NCBI GenBank assembly: GCA_037349105.1
Contig: JAYJMM010000112.1
Coordinates: forward strand, 1,798,001 to 1,862,000
Length of the DNA: 64,000 nt
Origin: Limnomonas spitsbergensis
Lineage: Eukaryota; Chlorophyta; Chlorophyceae; Chlamydomonadales
Direction: 5' to 3'
The notes under the pieces are model-generated. The model was not told where the DNA came from. It ran no database searches and worked only from the letters and a program-made list of their open reading frames with translations. A program made the position numbers and the translations under genes. Of the stretch, positions 1 to 11,200 are shown piece after piece. Positions within the stretch are counted from its first letter, which is position 1; each line of letters opens with the position of its first letter.

Positions 1-1247
1 GCGTCCTGCTGCTGGGGCTCGACAGTTGTGTCTGCTGCAGGCTGCTGCTGCCTGGCCTCCCTGGCCCCGCTGCAGTCCTCCTGCTGAGCTCCACAGGGGC
101 GCTGGGGGCCCGGCTCGGGGGCTGCCTCTGTGCCCTTGTACTCCTCCTTGTACCTCCTTTTGAGATCATTCACCTCTATGATCCACTTGGCGCATTCTCC
201 CTTCCACCGCGCCATCTCCCTATCTGAAGCGCCGTCTGCCATTGCCCGGGCCTGCTCCATCTTGAAGGAGTAGATGTCTGCCTCCCTGCTGGCGATTCTC
301 TGCCTGGCTGCGACCCGGATGGCCCTGTTCAGGACCTGGACCTGGGTCTCCAGGCTGCTGACGACGTCTGCCCTGGTGGCGTTTCTGTCTGCCTGCAGCT
401 CAGACTCTGAATCAGTGGTTCCTTCGTCGCTGTGGCTGGTGTCCTGAGTGTGCTCACCCGGAGAGCCTGGCTGGCAGCTGCCTCTGCTGTGCGTGTCTAC
501 TTCCCGGCCCGGCTCGTTCTCCAGGAGCTCCCCTAGCCTCCGCTCGCATTCCTGGTCCGTATGCGATCTGCGCATGTCGCAATACGCGCAGGGGCCGTCC
601 CTGTTGCGCAGGGCATTCCTGACCTCCTGTCGGACTGTGTGCTCCTGCTCCATGGCCAGCCTCGCCCTGTCCCGCGCTGCTACGGGAAGGTCCATGGCTT
701 TGCCGTCCTTGTCCCTCGCTGCTACTGAGGGGCCCCCGGCTTCGCCGCCCTTGTCTCCGCTGATGGGCCGGCTCCCGGTACCCCTGGTACCGTCCGGATC
801 CGCCGGCGCTGCGTGAGCCTGGGTCCGGGCTACTGGGTCTGCCTCTGGCGCTGCAGCAGGGTTGGTTCCCTTTTGCCCCGCTTGCTGGCGCGCTGCCTCA
901 GTTCCTGCGCCACGGGCCCCTTTGGCCTTGGCCGGTTTGGCCCCTTCTGGTGCTGCCGCAGGTGCCTCTGCCGCGGGCAGACGGGTGACACGGTTTGCGG
1001 CGACTGTAGTTTGCGTCGCAGGGCCGCCTGTACCTGTCACCATGGCACATTGTGGGGTTAAGTCTGGGTTCATCTCGCCCCAATCTGCCGGCCACTCTTC
1101 AGGCACCCAGGCGGGGTCGTCCAAGCCTGCCCAGGTTGCCGCGGCCGCCTGGTGGGATCCTGCTGGTGATATCAGTTCTAGCGGCAGGGTGAGCTCGTCG
1201 GCTCCTCCTTGAGGGAACAGGGTGAGGCGCCCTGCGGCTTCTAGGAC
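1..1247 (-). CDS. Open frame after the in-frame TGA (retrotransposon A polyprotein continuation), partial
   Basis: Directly after the TGA at 1250-1248 the same reading frame stays open for about 415 codons to the window edge, without another stop. The sequence reads as protein: an Ala/Pro-rich region, a second zinc-knuckle-like motif at 590-546 (CAYC...H...C, spacing C-x2-C-x5-H-x4-C, one residue longer than the classic form), and then a charged, probably coiled-coil segment (about 390-130) rich in Glu, Arg, Ala and Lys. No RT motif has appeared by base 1. It could be reached by stop readthrough, by splicing out the TGA, or the stop could be a disabling mutation. Confidence 0.6.
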
Positions 1248-3900
1248 TCACCCATACTTGAGGAATTCGGGGTTCCCTACCAGGTGCTCATACGCGTCAG
1301 GAGGCGTCTTGACCACCCTGACTGCTGCCTTCTCCACGATCGCATTCGGGCTTCCATACCCGTATACGACGTAGATGAACAGAATCCCGTACAGGTCTGC
1401 TCCTGCATTATCGGTTGTCCTGATCTTTTCATCCGTCCTCACCAGCTTGGCCCCCATGGCTACCAGCTGTTCTGCTATGTTGACGGTGATGACATGGCAT
1501 GAACATGCCGTGTCCATTAGTGCCTTCTGGGCCACCAGCACCTTCCCTTTCACCATGAGGCCTACGCACTGGCTGTAATCTCGCCTGTCGTTTGTGAAGT
1601 ATTGTAGCCTCGGGCTGATGGTGATCTTACGACCCTGACCTATCCAGCCCGGCTCACCACGGACCGGCGTGACTCCCATGGGCATGGTGGTGTGCGCCAG
1701 CGCTGTAAGTCGTTCGTTGATGTAGCCCACCTGCGCACGGACATCGCACAGGCCGTCAGCTAGTCGCCTAAGAGCAAGCCTTTTCTCTCCCTTCCTGGAA
1801 GGGTGTTCAACAGCCAGTGGCTCCTCCTCCTCCTCACTGCTAGAGGAGGGTCTAAAGGACCGCGGCCTGGCGTTGTGGGCTGCCTGCTTGTACTCTCCAG
1901 GCTTGGGTGCCAGCCCAACCTGCGTTAGGAGGGCCACGGACTCGCTGAGCATTTCGGCCACCGTTTGGTGCCACCCATCCGGCTCAGCGAGCTCGGAGGG
2001 GCCAGAAAGGTGAGACAGATGAGCGGACTGCTGGCCATGCCCCGCCTGCCCCTGCGGCTGCCTCTGGGCCGGCCTGCCTCCTTGGTTCCTGTCGTAGGTC
2101 CTGTTCACGGGTGGCCCCTGTGGTCTTGGAGGCGGTGGATACTGCTGTTGAGGCGGCCGTGCCTGCCCCGTGGTGATGTCAGTGGCCAGGGGGGCAGGGC
2201 GGCGTTCATCTCTAGCCCTGGGAGTCCTGCAGTCCCTTGCCAGGTGGTCCAGGCTGCCGCATTGGAAGCAGGCTTTGGGGGCGCCCCCAGCGCTGTGGGT
2301 GCTGGTTGTCAAGGCTGTGGCTTGGTCGGCCCACGTGACGCCCTTGGCTCTGCTTTCCTGCCTGGCAGGCTGGCTGCTGTTCTGGTATGGCGCAACTCCT
2401 GGTCCATCCCCTCTGGGCCTGGCTTCCCACTGGCTGGGCCGATCTCGCCTGCCGCGCCCCGCCTGTTGCTCCCCCTGGCTCCTCTGCTGATGGTCTCCTG
2501 GTCCTTGCCTGGAGTCCATGGCAGCCAGGTCCCCCAATTCCAGGGCGAACCTCTCCCACAGCAGTACCTGCTGCGTCAGGACCTCTACCTGGGCCTCGTC
2601 TGTCATGTGCAGGTATCCTGGCACGGTCATGATGAACGCTGTCAGCTTCACCCTGACTGCCCCTGGCAGCCCTTCGTAGAACATGTGGGCTACCGAATGC
2701 CTCCTGCCGAAGTGGTCCACTGCGTCTCTGGAGATTTGCAACAGCTCTGCTGTAGACATGACTCGGAAGGCGAATGCCTCCACTGTCTCCTCTGGCTTGA
2801 CGCCTGGGTCCAAGGTGGTCTTGACCCCGAGTTTCAGGCCGGTGATTGCTGCCCTCTCATCTGAAGTCGGCTTGCCCACCTCCCTTTGGACCACCCTGAT
2901 CCACAAGGTTAGCAAGGATACCTCACAGGTCGGCTCCTCCACTGGGGCTCTCCATGCTTCCCGGATCCGCTCGACCTCCCTGGAAGCTTTGTCTCCTTGC
3001 GGCGCTGATCGTATGGCGACCACCAGTGGGCCCACGCAGGCCGGCTTGGCTGTCCACATATCCACCAAGGAGCGGACCAACAGGGCCATGGCTGAAGGAG
3101 ACTGGCAAGACCCTGCAATCTCGCCAGCCACCACAGCCATGGCTGGCGGCTCGTCCGATAAAGCCAGGCGGTTGTGCGAGCCCCAAGAGCTGCAGGCCTG
3201 GCAGTATTGCCTGGCTGCGACTGCCCCCGGGTGGGACATGTCCAGCACTGGCACGTTGCCCTGAATGTTGGGGATCTTGGTGAACCGCGTTCCACCAGCC
3301 AACTGCAGGATCATCTGTTGCTGCAGCCGTATGTTTGTCTCCGCCTGCTCTTGGGCTATCCTTTCCCTTCTGCGCCTTGCAGATTCCCTGCTGGAGCCTG
3401 GGCCGCGCCCCTCTGTATCCTCCGAGCTTGACATGCTGGGGTCCGAGCCAGATCCGCCGCCGCCGTTCCTGGTTGGGCTCTGCCTGCGCCGATCCCGCTG
3501 GTCTCTGCGGTCCGCGCTCAGGTGGGATTGCCTTCTACCGGATGGCCTACTGCCCTCCGAAGGCTGCCTTGCCGGGTCCTGGCTCCTACCCCCTTCTGAC
3601 TCTGCCTGCCTGCTGGGCTGGTAGCTGCTATGCCTGCTGGGCTGCGTTCCACCTGTGTACTCCCTTGCCTCGGAAGCTGACAGGCAGTCGTCCCTGCTTT
3701 CCTGTCTTTGCTGGTAGTCTCCCCCCGTGGGGCCTGCCGGGTTGATTTCCTGAACGACCCTCCTTCCTTGGCTGGGGCCTTGGCTCCTCTCCGGCCTGCC
3801 TCGTGCCTGCGCTGCTTGTCCTCGCAGGAACTCAGCAATGTGATCCACCTGGCTTTCCTGGCCACTGTGCTGATCTACGAAGCGCAACAAGTCGTGAGAT
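1248..3900 (-). CDS. Retrotransposon A gag-protease continuation frame
   Basis: This frame is open from 4412 to the TGA at 1250-1248, but it reads as natural protein only from about 3900 downward. Visible parts: a basic Ser/Arg-rich linker; a helical capsid-like region (about 2560-3250); a classic CCHC zinc knuckle at 2270-2229 (C-x2-C-x4-H-x4-C, starting CFQCG) for nucleic-acid binding; a Pro/Gln-rich linker; and a retropepsin-like motif LMDTACS with the catalytic Asp-Thr-Ala at about 1516-1508, where family members have DT/SG or DT/SA. The order gag-knuckle-protease is normal for LTR elements. The stop TGA lies inside GGTGAGT, a good splice-donor sequence. Confidence 0.75.
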
Positions 3901-5433
3901 TCTTGCCTGCTGGCCCTCCTTGGCGCTGGGCTCACTGCTGGCTTCCAGGCTCTCCCATCTGGCCTGTCGTGCAACAGGAACGGTCCCTTCCGTCTGCTGC
4001 TGCCATTGCCCCTCCCTGCGGTCATCTTGCTGTAGCCTGGATGCCTCGAACCCTTCCCACTCCTCGAGCTCCTCCTGCTCTGATTCGGGCTCCTCCAGAT
4101 CCCCTGCTGTGCCGTTGCACCACTTGTCGGCAAAGGCCTTGACAGCCAGAGCCGCCTCTGGCCCTGCTGGTCCTCTGGACACTCTGCGCAAGGCCGCCAG
4201 CAGCGTTGCTCGGTCCTGTCCCGTGTGCGGGATGCCCATAAGGGCCTTTGTTGCCCATTCCGCCAAGTGGTGGCTTTGGAACTCCTTGATAGCCCGGGCC
4301 TGATCGCTGAGGTGGACGAAACACTTGGAGCACACCTGCTGCCATAGCCGCCCTGCCCATTGCAGGATGTCTGCCCACCCAATGGGCTGGAGTCCTGGTG
4401 GCTCTGCTGCACCCGGCTGGCTTATGGTCCCTGCGCGTTCTCCCGCTGCCGGGCGCCGTTCTCCTGGGATGGGCGTCCACTCTGGATTGCTGAAATATCC
4501 GTAAAGGCTATGGGCCTGGCCGCTGTCCTCCTTTTCCCTGCTGGTGCCCTCTGCCACGGTCTCCTGGCTTGGCCTATTTGCACTGGCCGGGAACCTGGAC
4601 TGGGGTGTGCCGTACGTTGACGCCTCTGTTGCTTCCTCTGCCGGGATACGGGGCGGCCTTGCCTGTTTCACCCTGTGCGGATCTGGCCTGGGCGGGATTC
4701 CCGTTGGCGCCTGCATTCTTCCGTGCTGATCTGGCGGCACTACCTTGGCGTGTGGCTCAGCCTGCGGCTGCCATATTCTGGTAGCCTGCATTGTCGTGGC
4801 TTGTGTGTCGCTGTATTTCTGCAGCTCCCGTGGCCTCCCTGTTGTTTCCGCTGACTCCCCTTGGGACTGCTGTTCGCTGGATCTCGTCCGCTCCATCCTG
4901 ACCACTGTTGACTGGACCATCCCCTTGACCACTGTGGGTTCAAGCTGGGGCTCCTGGTCTGGTCTGGGCTCAGCCTTGCCTCCTTCCCTTTCTGCCTCCG
5001 CAGGCAGGTCATCCGGAGGTCGTGCTGGCCCGCCACCCTCTCCTACACCACCGGTCTGAGACCTCACAGTGGGTGGCTCTGAGGTCGGGTCCAGGGACTC
5101 ATCGTCGGGAACCGGCCATTGCTCGTCCTCCTGGCTTGGGCCAGGGGGGATGCGCGCTATGCCGCCTCGTCCGATACCCCTGCGCGTCACTTGAACCTGC
5201 ACCATACCCTCATCCAAGGCTAGGGTGCTATCGGCCCCTTGGACCTTGTTTTCCATTGTGCCTGCATATTCACCATCTGACAACCCAATGGCAATTAGCC
5301 TAGCTTCCTCTGCTACGGCTGCATTGATGGGTGTCATGGGGTCATTGCCTGGTTCCATTCCTCTCACTCGTGCACTGCGTCTTGCAGCCTCTGGATGCAG
5401 GTGACGATCATGATCTACCACTGCGTCCTGCAT
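3832..5433 (-). CDS. Retrotransposon A gag, N-terminal frame
   Basis: The ATG at 5433 opens a 533-codon frame. Its first 50 residues match the start of the element at 63851 (shared pattern DRH-HP-A-RRS-R-RG-EPG), which fixes this start. The first half is hydrophilic and Pro/Gln-rich. Around residues 330-430 there is a more globular Trp/Cys-containing stretch (around WADILQWAGRLWQQVCSKCF) that looks like capsid-type sequence. The sensible sequence leaves this frame near 3880-3900 and continues in the frame of the next entry, one base further on, so the protein is interrupted by an indel or made by +1 frameshifting. The remaining residues to the stop at 3832 are probably not native. Confidence 0.7.
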   Translation of the reverse strand: MQDAVVDHDRHLHPEAARRSARVRGMEPGNDPMTPINAAVAEEARLIAIGLSDGEYAGTMENKVQGADSTLALDEGMVQVQVTRRGIGRGGIARIPPGPSQEDEQWPVPDDESLDPTSEPPTVRSQTGGVGEGGGPARPPDDLPAEAEREGGKAEPRPDQEPQLEPTVVKGMVQSTVVRMERTRSSEQQSQGESAETTGRPRELQKYSDTQATTMQATRIWQPQAEPHAKVVPPDQHGRMQAPTGIPPRPDPHRVKQARPPRIPAEEATEASTYGTPQSRFPASANRPSQETVAEGTSREKEDSGQAHSLYGYFSNPEWTPIPGERRPAAGERAGTISQPGAAEPPGLQPIGWADILQWAGRLWQQVCSKCFVHLSDQARAIKEFQSHHLAEWATKALMGIPHTGQDRATLLAALRRVSRGPAGPEAALAVKAFADKWCNGTAGDLEEPESEQEELEEWEGFEASRLQQDDRREGQWQQQTEGTVPVARQARWESLEASSEPSAKEGQQARISRLVALRRSAQWPGKPGGSHC

Positions 5434-6075
5434 TGTACTATTGCTGGGTGCTGAGCAGCCGTGCCGGCTCGCTGTGTGGGCTCACAGCAGCAGGTCACTG
5501 GCTCAAAGCCTGCTTCCGTTCTCCTCTACCTTCTGCAGGCTGGTTAGGCGTTGCTAGACAGGTCAAGCACGGGTAAATTTTTTAACCTGGTTCTGGCGGG
5601 TATTTTCACCTTCTGGATTGCTGTCTCGTCCGCTATCTTGCTGGTCTCGTCCGCTATTCCTCCGCTGATTCGGCGCGCAGCTTCCTCCTCGATCTCCGCA
5701 GGGCCTGCTCAGGCTGCAATCTGCAGCTTCGGTTATTCCTGCACACAGTCTTGGGTTGCCTGCTTTTAAACTCGGATCCCAGATCCTTGCTCACTTCTGT
5801 CAACACGCAGGCTGTGCACTCTACCACGGATGCAGGCCACGTGCACAGGTAATATCAGCTGGGTTTATAACTCCACAGCCTGATCTTCAAGCTACGTCTG
5901 CTTCTGGGTTGCCACGCCCAGCGCAAGCAGGAATTGACTTGGGTTCTATGGAGAATCCTCTGCTAAGTGATTTTGAGCTGTCCAAGGTAGATCACTGCCT
6001 TCAAAAAGAAATTCAAGTTCACAGCACATGCACCTTTAGCAGGATTCGCTGGATCAAGCTGATCAGGCTTAGACC
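5434..6075 (-). other. Retrotransposon A leader, non-coding
   Basis: About 640 bp between the inverted-repeat module and the gag ATG. It shares short blocks with the element B leader (GCCTGATCAGCTT, CCTGCTAAAGGTGC, TTGACAGAAGTGA), which shows common descent. No convincing tRNA primer-binding site was identified by eye. Confidence 0.5.
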
Positions 6076-6537
6076 CACTTCGTCCTTTTAAGTGGACACG
6101 CGATGGTTGCTTCGGGTCCGTGGTGGACTTCTTCCCCACAGAGTGGCGGACACCTACGGGCGGACTCAGCGCCTACACGCTGGCCGCGAATGCGCAGCGC
6201 GTTAAGCTGTGGCTGGAACTTCTAGATGACAGGCGTGGAGCTGGTCGCTTGTAGAGCTGCGACTAAAGGCCTGTCGGGTAGCGAACCCTGCAGGTCGTTA
6301 TGAGTCACTTACCGCGTGTAGCGGGCGGAGCCGTAGCCGTAGACTGCGGACGACGTAGTCCTAGGCAGGGCTGGGCTTCGGGCTAGGTGTTCTCGTGCTT
6401 GCTAGACGGCGGGGACGCTGTTCTAGGCTTGACTGGCTTAGTGGTACTGGCTTTGATGCACTTCACTGGTTAGGTCTCCGAGATCTAGCCGGTGCTGGTT
6501 ACAAATAGAGGCCTGTCCACTTAAAAGGAACGAAGTG
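6076..6537. repeat. Inverted-repeat-bounded module in retrotransposon A leader
   Basis: Arms at 6076-6098 and 6514-6537 are reverse complements except for one single-base indel. They carry the core TGTCCACTTAAAAGGA and its complement. The interior is about 415 bp. The corresponding module of element B (62706-63155) has the same layout with a differently spelled arm pair. Confidence 0.85.
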
Positions 6538-6559
6538 AACGTCAAGCGTGCAAGCCGGG

Positions 6560-6690
6560 ATTCAAAGGTCCCGGCAAGCCCTATGCACTGAGTACGGGAA
6601 ACCCTGCCTCAGACCTTCCCGAAAGTGGGAAGCTGGGCTCCTAACCCTAAAAAGGGGCTCCGCAGGGAAGCTGCGGAGTCTACGGGGACG
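6560..6690 (-). promoter_or_regulatory. Two conserved hairpins at the start of retrotransposon A
   Basis: On the minus strand one stem is CTCCGCAG...CTGCGGAG (plus about 6659-6679) and the second is GCCGGGA...TCCCGGC (plus about 6556-6577). Both hairpins occur in the same order in element B (about 62570-62590 and 62668-62688). The second stem has an A-T pair at its loop-proximal end here and a T-A pair in element B, a compensatory change. They may be structured RNA in the leader or LTR; the function is unknown. Confidence 0.55.
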
Positions 6691-6740
6691 CGTCAGCGGT
6701 ACCTACGGTTTTGGCACGTATACTGCATTATACCGTGACA

Positions 6741-8000
6741 TTGGCCCTGCAAGAGCCATGGGCATGGAAGCTGCGGACCGTGGAGTGGGCTCCAGGGAGA
6801 TGGACATGAGCATTACGCAACCTAGTTGCAAACTCTGCATGCAATTCCTATGCACTGATGCGACGGCCATTATTCTAGGGATTCAGCCCAACCCGCAACA
6901 TAGCTTGCAGAAGTTACAATTTTTTGGGTATACACGTCACTTGGGGGCTGCGCCAAAGGCACAACTTTTACACATGTTCACAAATTGTGCCTCATCAACG
7001 AAAAACATCAAAAAAACACTTTCAGAAGGTACGAATGTGCGACGTAACATGGATTCTGGTTTCCCTAATGAATCTATTTAGTATTACGGTCTGCCCTGAA
7101 TATTCCAAGAGGACCCACACATTCGAAAGAGGCGCACATTGATATACATACAACTTGAACACAAACAATCCACACGGTATAACGTACTTTCAACAGCCCA
7201 ATCATTTGTTATTTTCACAGTGCTTCCACTGCACTTAAGCTTCACCCCATATACCAGAACAGCAAGTGAGGCATGTTGCCTTCCTTGGACCGCAGGCTGC
7301 ATACCGGACCTTTTCGCCCACATACATCGGCTCAGTGGTGGCCGCCCAGCGGCTCCCCAAATTATGTTTGGTGAACACGAAAATGAAGACCGAGTCCTAG
7401 TCAAGACTATTTATTGATGGTGCGCAACCCAGTGGGAAAGAAACAAACAGCAGAAGGGGCTGAAGCATGTGCCTGAAAGCAGATTCCCCAAAACCTCAAA
7501 ACCGAAGCATTTGGCGGCAGATTCCCCAAAACCCAAAGCATATGGAAGCAGTTTCCCCTTAACCCCAAGCCAAAGCATGAGGAAGCAGCTTCCCCTAAGA
7601 CCTCTACCTCTTAACCCGAAGCTTGAGGAAGCCGATTCCAAAGGCATGCAATGCGCTCCTTCCCCCACAAGCTTGCACGTGCAGCTACCGTTTTAGAAAA
7701 ACAGCCGCCAAGGGAAAAAGTCGGAAATGTGCAGATCTTCAGACCAGACCTACCAAAGCCTTGGGCACAGGTATAAAAATGCAACTCGGGGGCAACACAC
7801 AGGACATAACGGGACATGTACTGAAATCTTGGGTATAGAGTCCAGCAGTAACCCTAGGAAATAAACCCTAAACCATCAAAACCAGGGGGGATCAAGCACG
7901 TGCTACATGCTGCCGATCGAACACGCTGCACTCCATCCGCCTTCCCCCCATGCTCCTTCCACCTACTCCCACCGCACGCACCACGCCCGCATACCAGCTC
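6741..8000. other. No gene recognised; degenerate repeat at 7480-7645
   Basis: Nothing here reads as coding. Between 7480 and 7645 there are about four degenerate copies of a unit carrying AGCAGATTCCCC and AAGCAT. Confidence 0.4.
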
Positions 8001-8048
8001 GTCCCTGGGCTATGGTTATGGTGCAGACGCAGCCTCAGCCCACGCCGA

Positions 8049-8267
8049 ACTGTTTCCTGAAAACCCTCACACGCCCCTGCGGGGCATAGTTTTCGTTCTT
8101 TCTCAGTCCAGGACATCTGCCTGTCCACCACACACAACCACACCTATATACCAGCTGTTCTGTGGTAAGTCCAGCACATCCGTCCCATGCCGCACTGTTT
8201 CATGAAAACCCCACACGCCCCTGCGGGGCATAGGTTTCCTCCCTCTCAGTCCAGCACATCCGCCAGG
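8049..8267. repeat. Tandem copies of gene C 3' end including the stop codon
   Basis: The segment containing the last codons and TGA of gene C (GATGTGCTGGACTGA on the minus strand) recurs at about 8168-8185 and 8103-8118. A longer shared unit of about 75 bp (ATGCCCCGCAGGGGCGTGTG and flanks) occurs at 8197-8267 and 8049-8125. Confidence 0.7.
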
Positions 8268-11200
8268 CTCTTCCGCAGTGTACTGGGAGATACGTTGTGC
8301 GTGCTCTTTCTTGGCGCAATTGCCGGCAGCACCAGGTTCCCACTCAGGCACTTGGCCATCGGGGAGGTCACGTCCGTGACGGACTTGCTGCTTTGTAGCA
8401 CGGTTTTTTTTGCCGCGTCAACGGACAGCCCGCCACCTTTCCATTTCGAGGACCTGTGCAGCAGCAGTACAGGGTTCAGGGGTTTATTTACTTGTGCCAC
8501 AATCGTTCAGGGTTTGGGGTGTAGCGTCACAATGAACTTTGCATACGATGATTGTAGGGTTTTCATGACCAGTGAAGCGCCGGTTCAGGGTTCAAGCTTG
8601 GATACACTATGCAGAGCGGCCGGAGAGGAAGGGCATCAGAGGGCTGTGAGGAAGGCTGCATCTGCTGACGGCCTGAGCAAGGAGGCCGCAGGCCAGGGAA
8701 GCAGGGCTATCGCATCCAAGAAAAAAACATCCCTCACGCCCCGCTGGGCCTTGAGGGAACAGGGAACAGTGCGACAAGGGCAGAGGCGCCTTCTGCGCCG
8801 ATGCGTCCATCACGGCATCTAGGGAAGGTAGGAGGCAGGCCACACACCTTACTGTCCCTCAGGCCCCCGGGTACAAGACAGGCACCTGTAGGCCCTGTTA
8901 TCCCTAATTGCTCCAAGTGTATTAACATGGGCACCTGCAGGCCCTGCTATCCCTCAAAACATGAAGCATCCGCGAGACAGAGGGGCCTGCAGCTGTGTCC
9001 AACAGGGTGTCTCCCACCCGCCCCTCGGCCCAAGATACTTATTTGTCTGTCAGGATCCATATCCACCAGGATGTTTAGCTTTCGCACTTTCGGCACTTTT
9101 GGCAGCTTCAGGCGATCCACCCTCCTAATTCGAGACAGCATGCCCATTCCTCCCTCAAACTCTATTCCATCCCCCCCCTCGCCTTCAGCCGAGAGCTCTC
9201 AGTCCAGCAAGCCCTGCTGATTTGGCCACAATGCATAGGCCAGTCACGGTTCAATATCAACTGGCCCAGTGTCAGCCTCCCCACCAGGGGCGGTCTGGTG
9301 CTCATCAACTGCTCACTAAGAAACAGAGGCCCTGCTAAGAACTGCACTGCCTCCCCTGGAGCAAATTTTGGACAGGAAATGCAGGCAAGTCCTGAAGCTG
9401 AAGCCCCTAACCCCAAAGTCCATGCTCAAATTAACCCTAGGCCTCAAGCCCCAGCCCGCAGCCCACCCCCATTGGTCTAAAAGCCCCCTTCCTACAAGAC
9501 CCAACCCAAATTACCATAAGCCATAACCTCCCGACCCTGTAAAAGCTTCCAGCCTTATTCCCCCCACCCTAAGAGGCCAAAGCCCTAAACCACCTCTGAC
9601 CCTAAACAAGGTCACACCTGGAGAGATCCCATCGCGTTGGCCACCGCTGCCGCTTTGTTCTGGGAGCCAAAGCCGTGGGTCTTAGCAGTGGTCCCGAAAC
9701 CAGCCCTAAACCACCTCCGAACCCTAATTTCCTAAACAAGGTCACACCTGGGTACCGAGATTGGAGACCCCATTGCACTGGCCGCCGCTGCCGCCTTATT
9801 GCGTGAGCCGATGCCGTGGGTCTTAGCAGTGGTCCCGAAACCCGCTAGGTTCCTGAGCTGCTTGAGCGGCTTGGTGGGGGACTCGGGCGGCTCCATCACA
9901 ACGGCGGGATCTGATCCGAGGGTACAAGGCAGACATTTTGTCGGGGGGCGGGGAGGCAATGACTAAGAAGGTATCCTTAAGGAAGTTTAAGATAAACCCT
10001 CAACCCCTGAGCGGCTTGAGCGGCTTGGTGGGGGACTCGGGCGGCTCCATCACAACGGCGGGATCTGATCCGAGGGTACAAGGCAGACATTTTGTCGGGG
10101 GGCGGGGAGGCAATGACTAAGAAGGTATCCTTAAGGAAGTTAAAGATAAACCCTAAACCCTTGAGCTGCTTGAGTGGCTTGGTGGGGGACTCGGGCGGCT
10201 CCATCACAACGGCGGGATCTGATCCAAGGGATGGAAAGCAGACGTTGCCTTAAACCGTCAACCATAAACTAGATCTGATCAAGCGCTGCAAGGCAGACGT
10301 TGCCTTAAACCCTACACCCTACACCCTGAACTAGATCTGATCCAAGGATACAAGGCAGACATCTTGTCGGGGGGCGGGGAGGCAATGACGAAGAAGGCAT
10401 CGATAAGGAAGGTTCAGAAGAAAACCCGGAGCAATCCAGTCCGATGTAGGCGCCCAGGTGTGAGTCTCAGGTGTGAACACCCCGACCCTGCCTTGGTAGC
10501 CCTCGTGACGGATAAGCACACTAAGGTCCCAAGATCTGGCAGGGGGTTGATGAGGGTTAAGGGTTTAGCCCATCACAACCCAAGGTTTTAGGGGCTAGGG
10601 TTTAGCCCCCCAAAGCGGAAGGTTCCAGCCGACCTTAACCCTAAATCATGTATCACAAATATTGAGGGTTTGAAACTAGGGTTGAAATCCAAAACTTCAA
10701 ACCGTGTAACAAAAAGCAAGGCAGCATCTTGCATGGCATGCCTGCAAGCACAGCACAGAGGCCTGGCAAGGGCGGAGGACTGAAGGGTGCCGGCACCGAC
10801 TTAATAAGACTCGAGGGTTAAGGGCGAAGGATACAACGGCATTGGTACCGGAAAATTCACCCCCCCCCCCAAATGTTTCTCCGAGCATATCAAATGCTCA
10901 GGTGAACCCCCCTGGAGCTGAATACCGGAATACTATGAATGGCAAAAATGCCCCCCCCAAAGTCATTGGATTATTTGAATCCCCAAATTAAAGAAGCAGT
11001 ATTCAAGCTCAGGGTTCAGCGTGCAGTTCAAGCGTAGAGGATGAATGGTTGCAAGTATCGACCGTGACACATTATTTATTTATTTGTTTCATTGTTTAAT
11101 AATTTCATTATTTATTTATTTCATTATTTATTTATTTCATTATTTATTCACGCACCGACCTATTGTGCCGATGACGCCAAAATGATTGAGCGTCAGGAGG

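Larger units (their letters stand above)
1..6740 (-). mobile_element. Retrotransposon A, 5' part, truncated by left window edge
   Basis: Minus-strand element running leftward out of the window. The likely outer end is at 6740, where a TGTCAC motif starts sequence shared with the element at 62504 (motif TGTCAC, then GTATA...GTATACGTG, then AACCG). In order on the minus strand: two hairpins (about 6560-6690), a 460-bp module bounded by inverted repeats (6076-6537), a leader of about 640 bp, the gag frame from 5433, a CCHC zinc knuckle, a retropepsin-like motif, an in-frame TGA at 1250-1248 and a further open frame to base 1. No reverse transcriptase or integrase is visible; these would lie to the left. 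A protease with a zinc knuckle suggests an LTR retrotransposon. DIRS-like elements, known from volvocine algae, are the alternative because of the inverted repeats, but they usually lack a protease. The target-site duplication cannot be tested because the other end is absent. Confidence 0.8.

Noticed and set aside
448..4784. Plus-strand frames of up to 299 codons at the left end
   Set aside because: Antisense shadows of the GC-rich retrotransposon gag frame; no domain or composition of their own.
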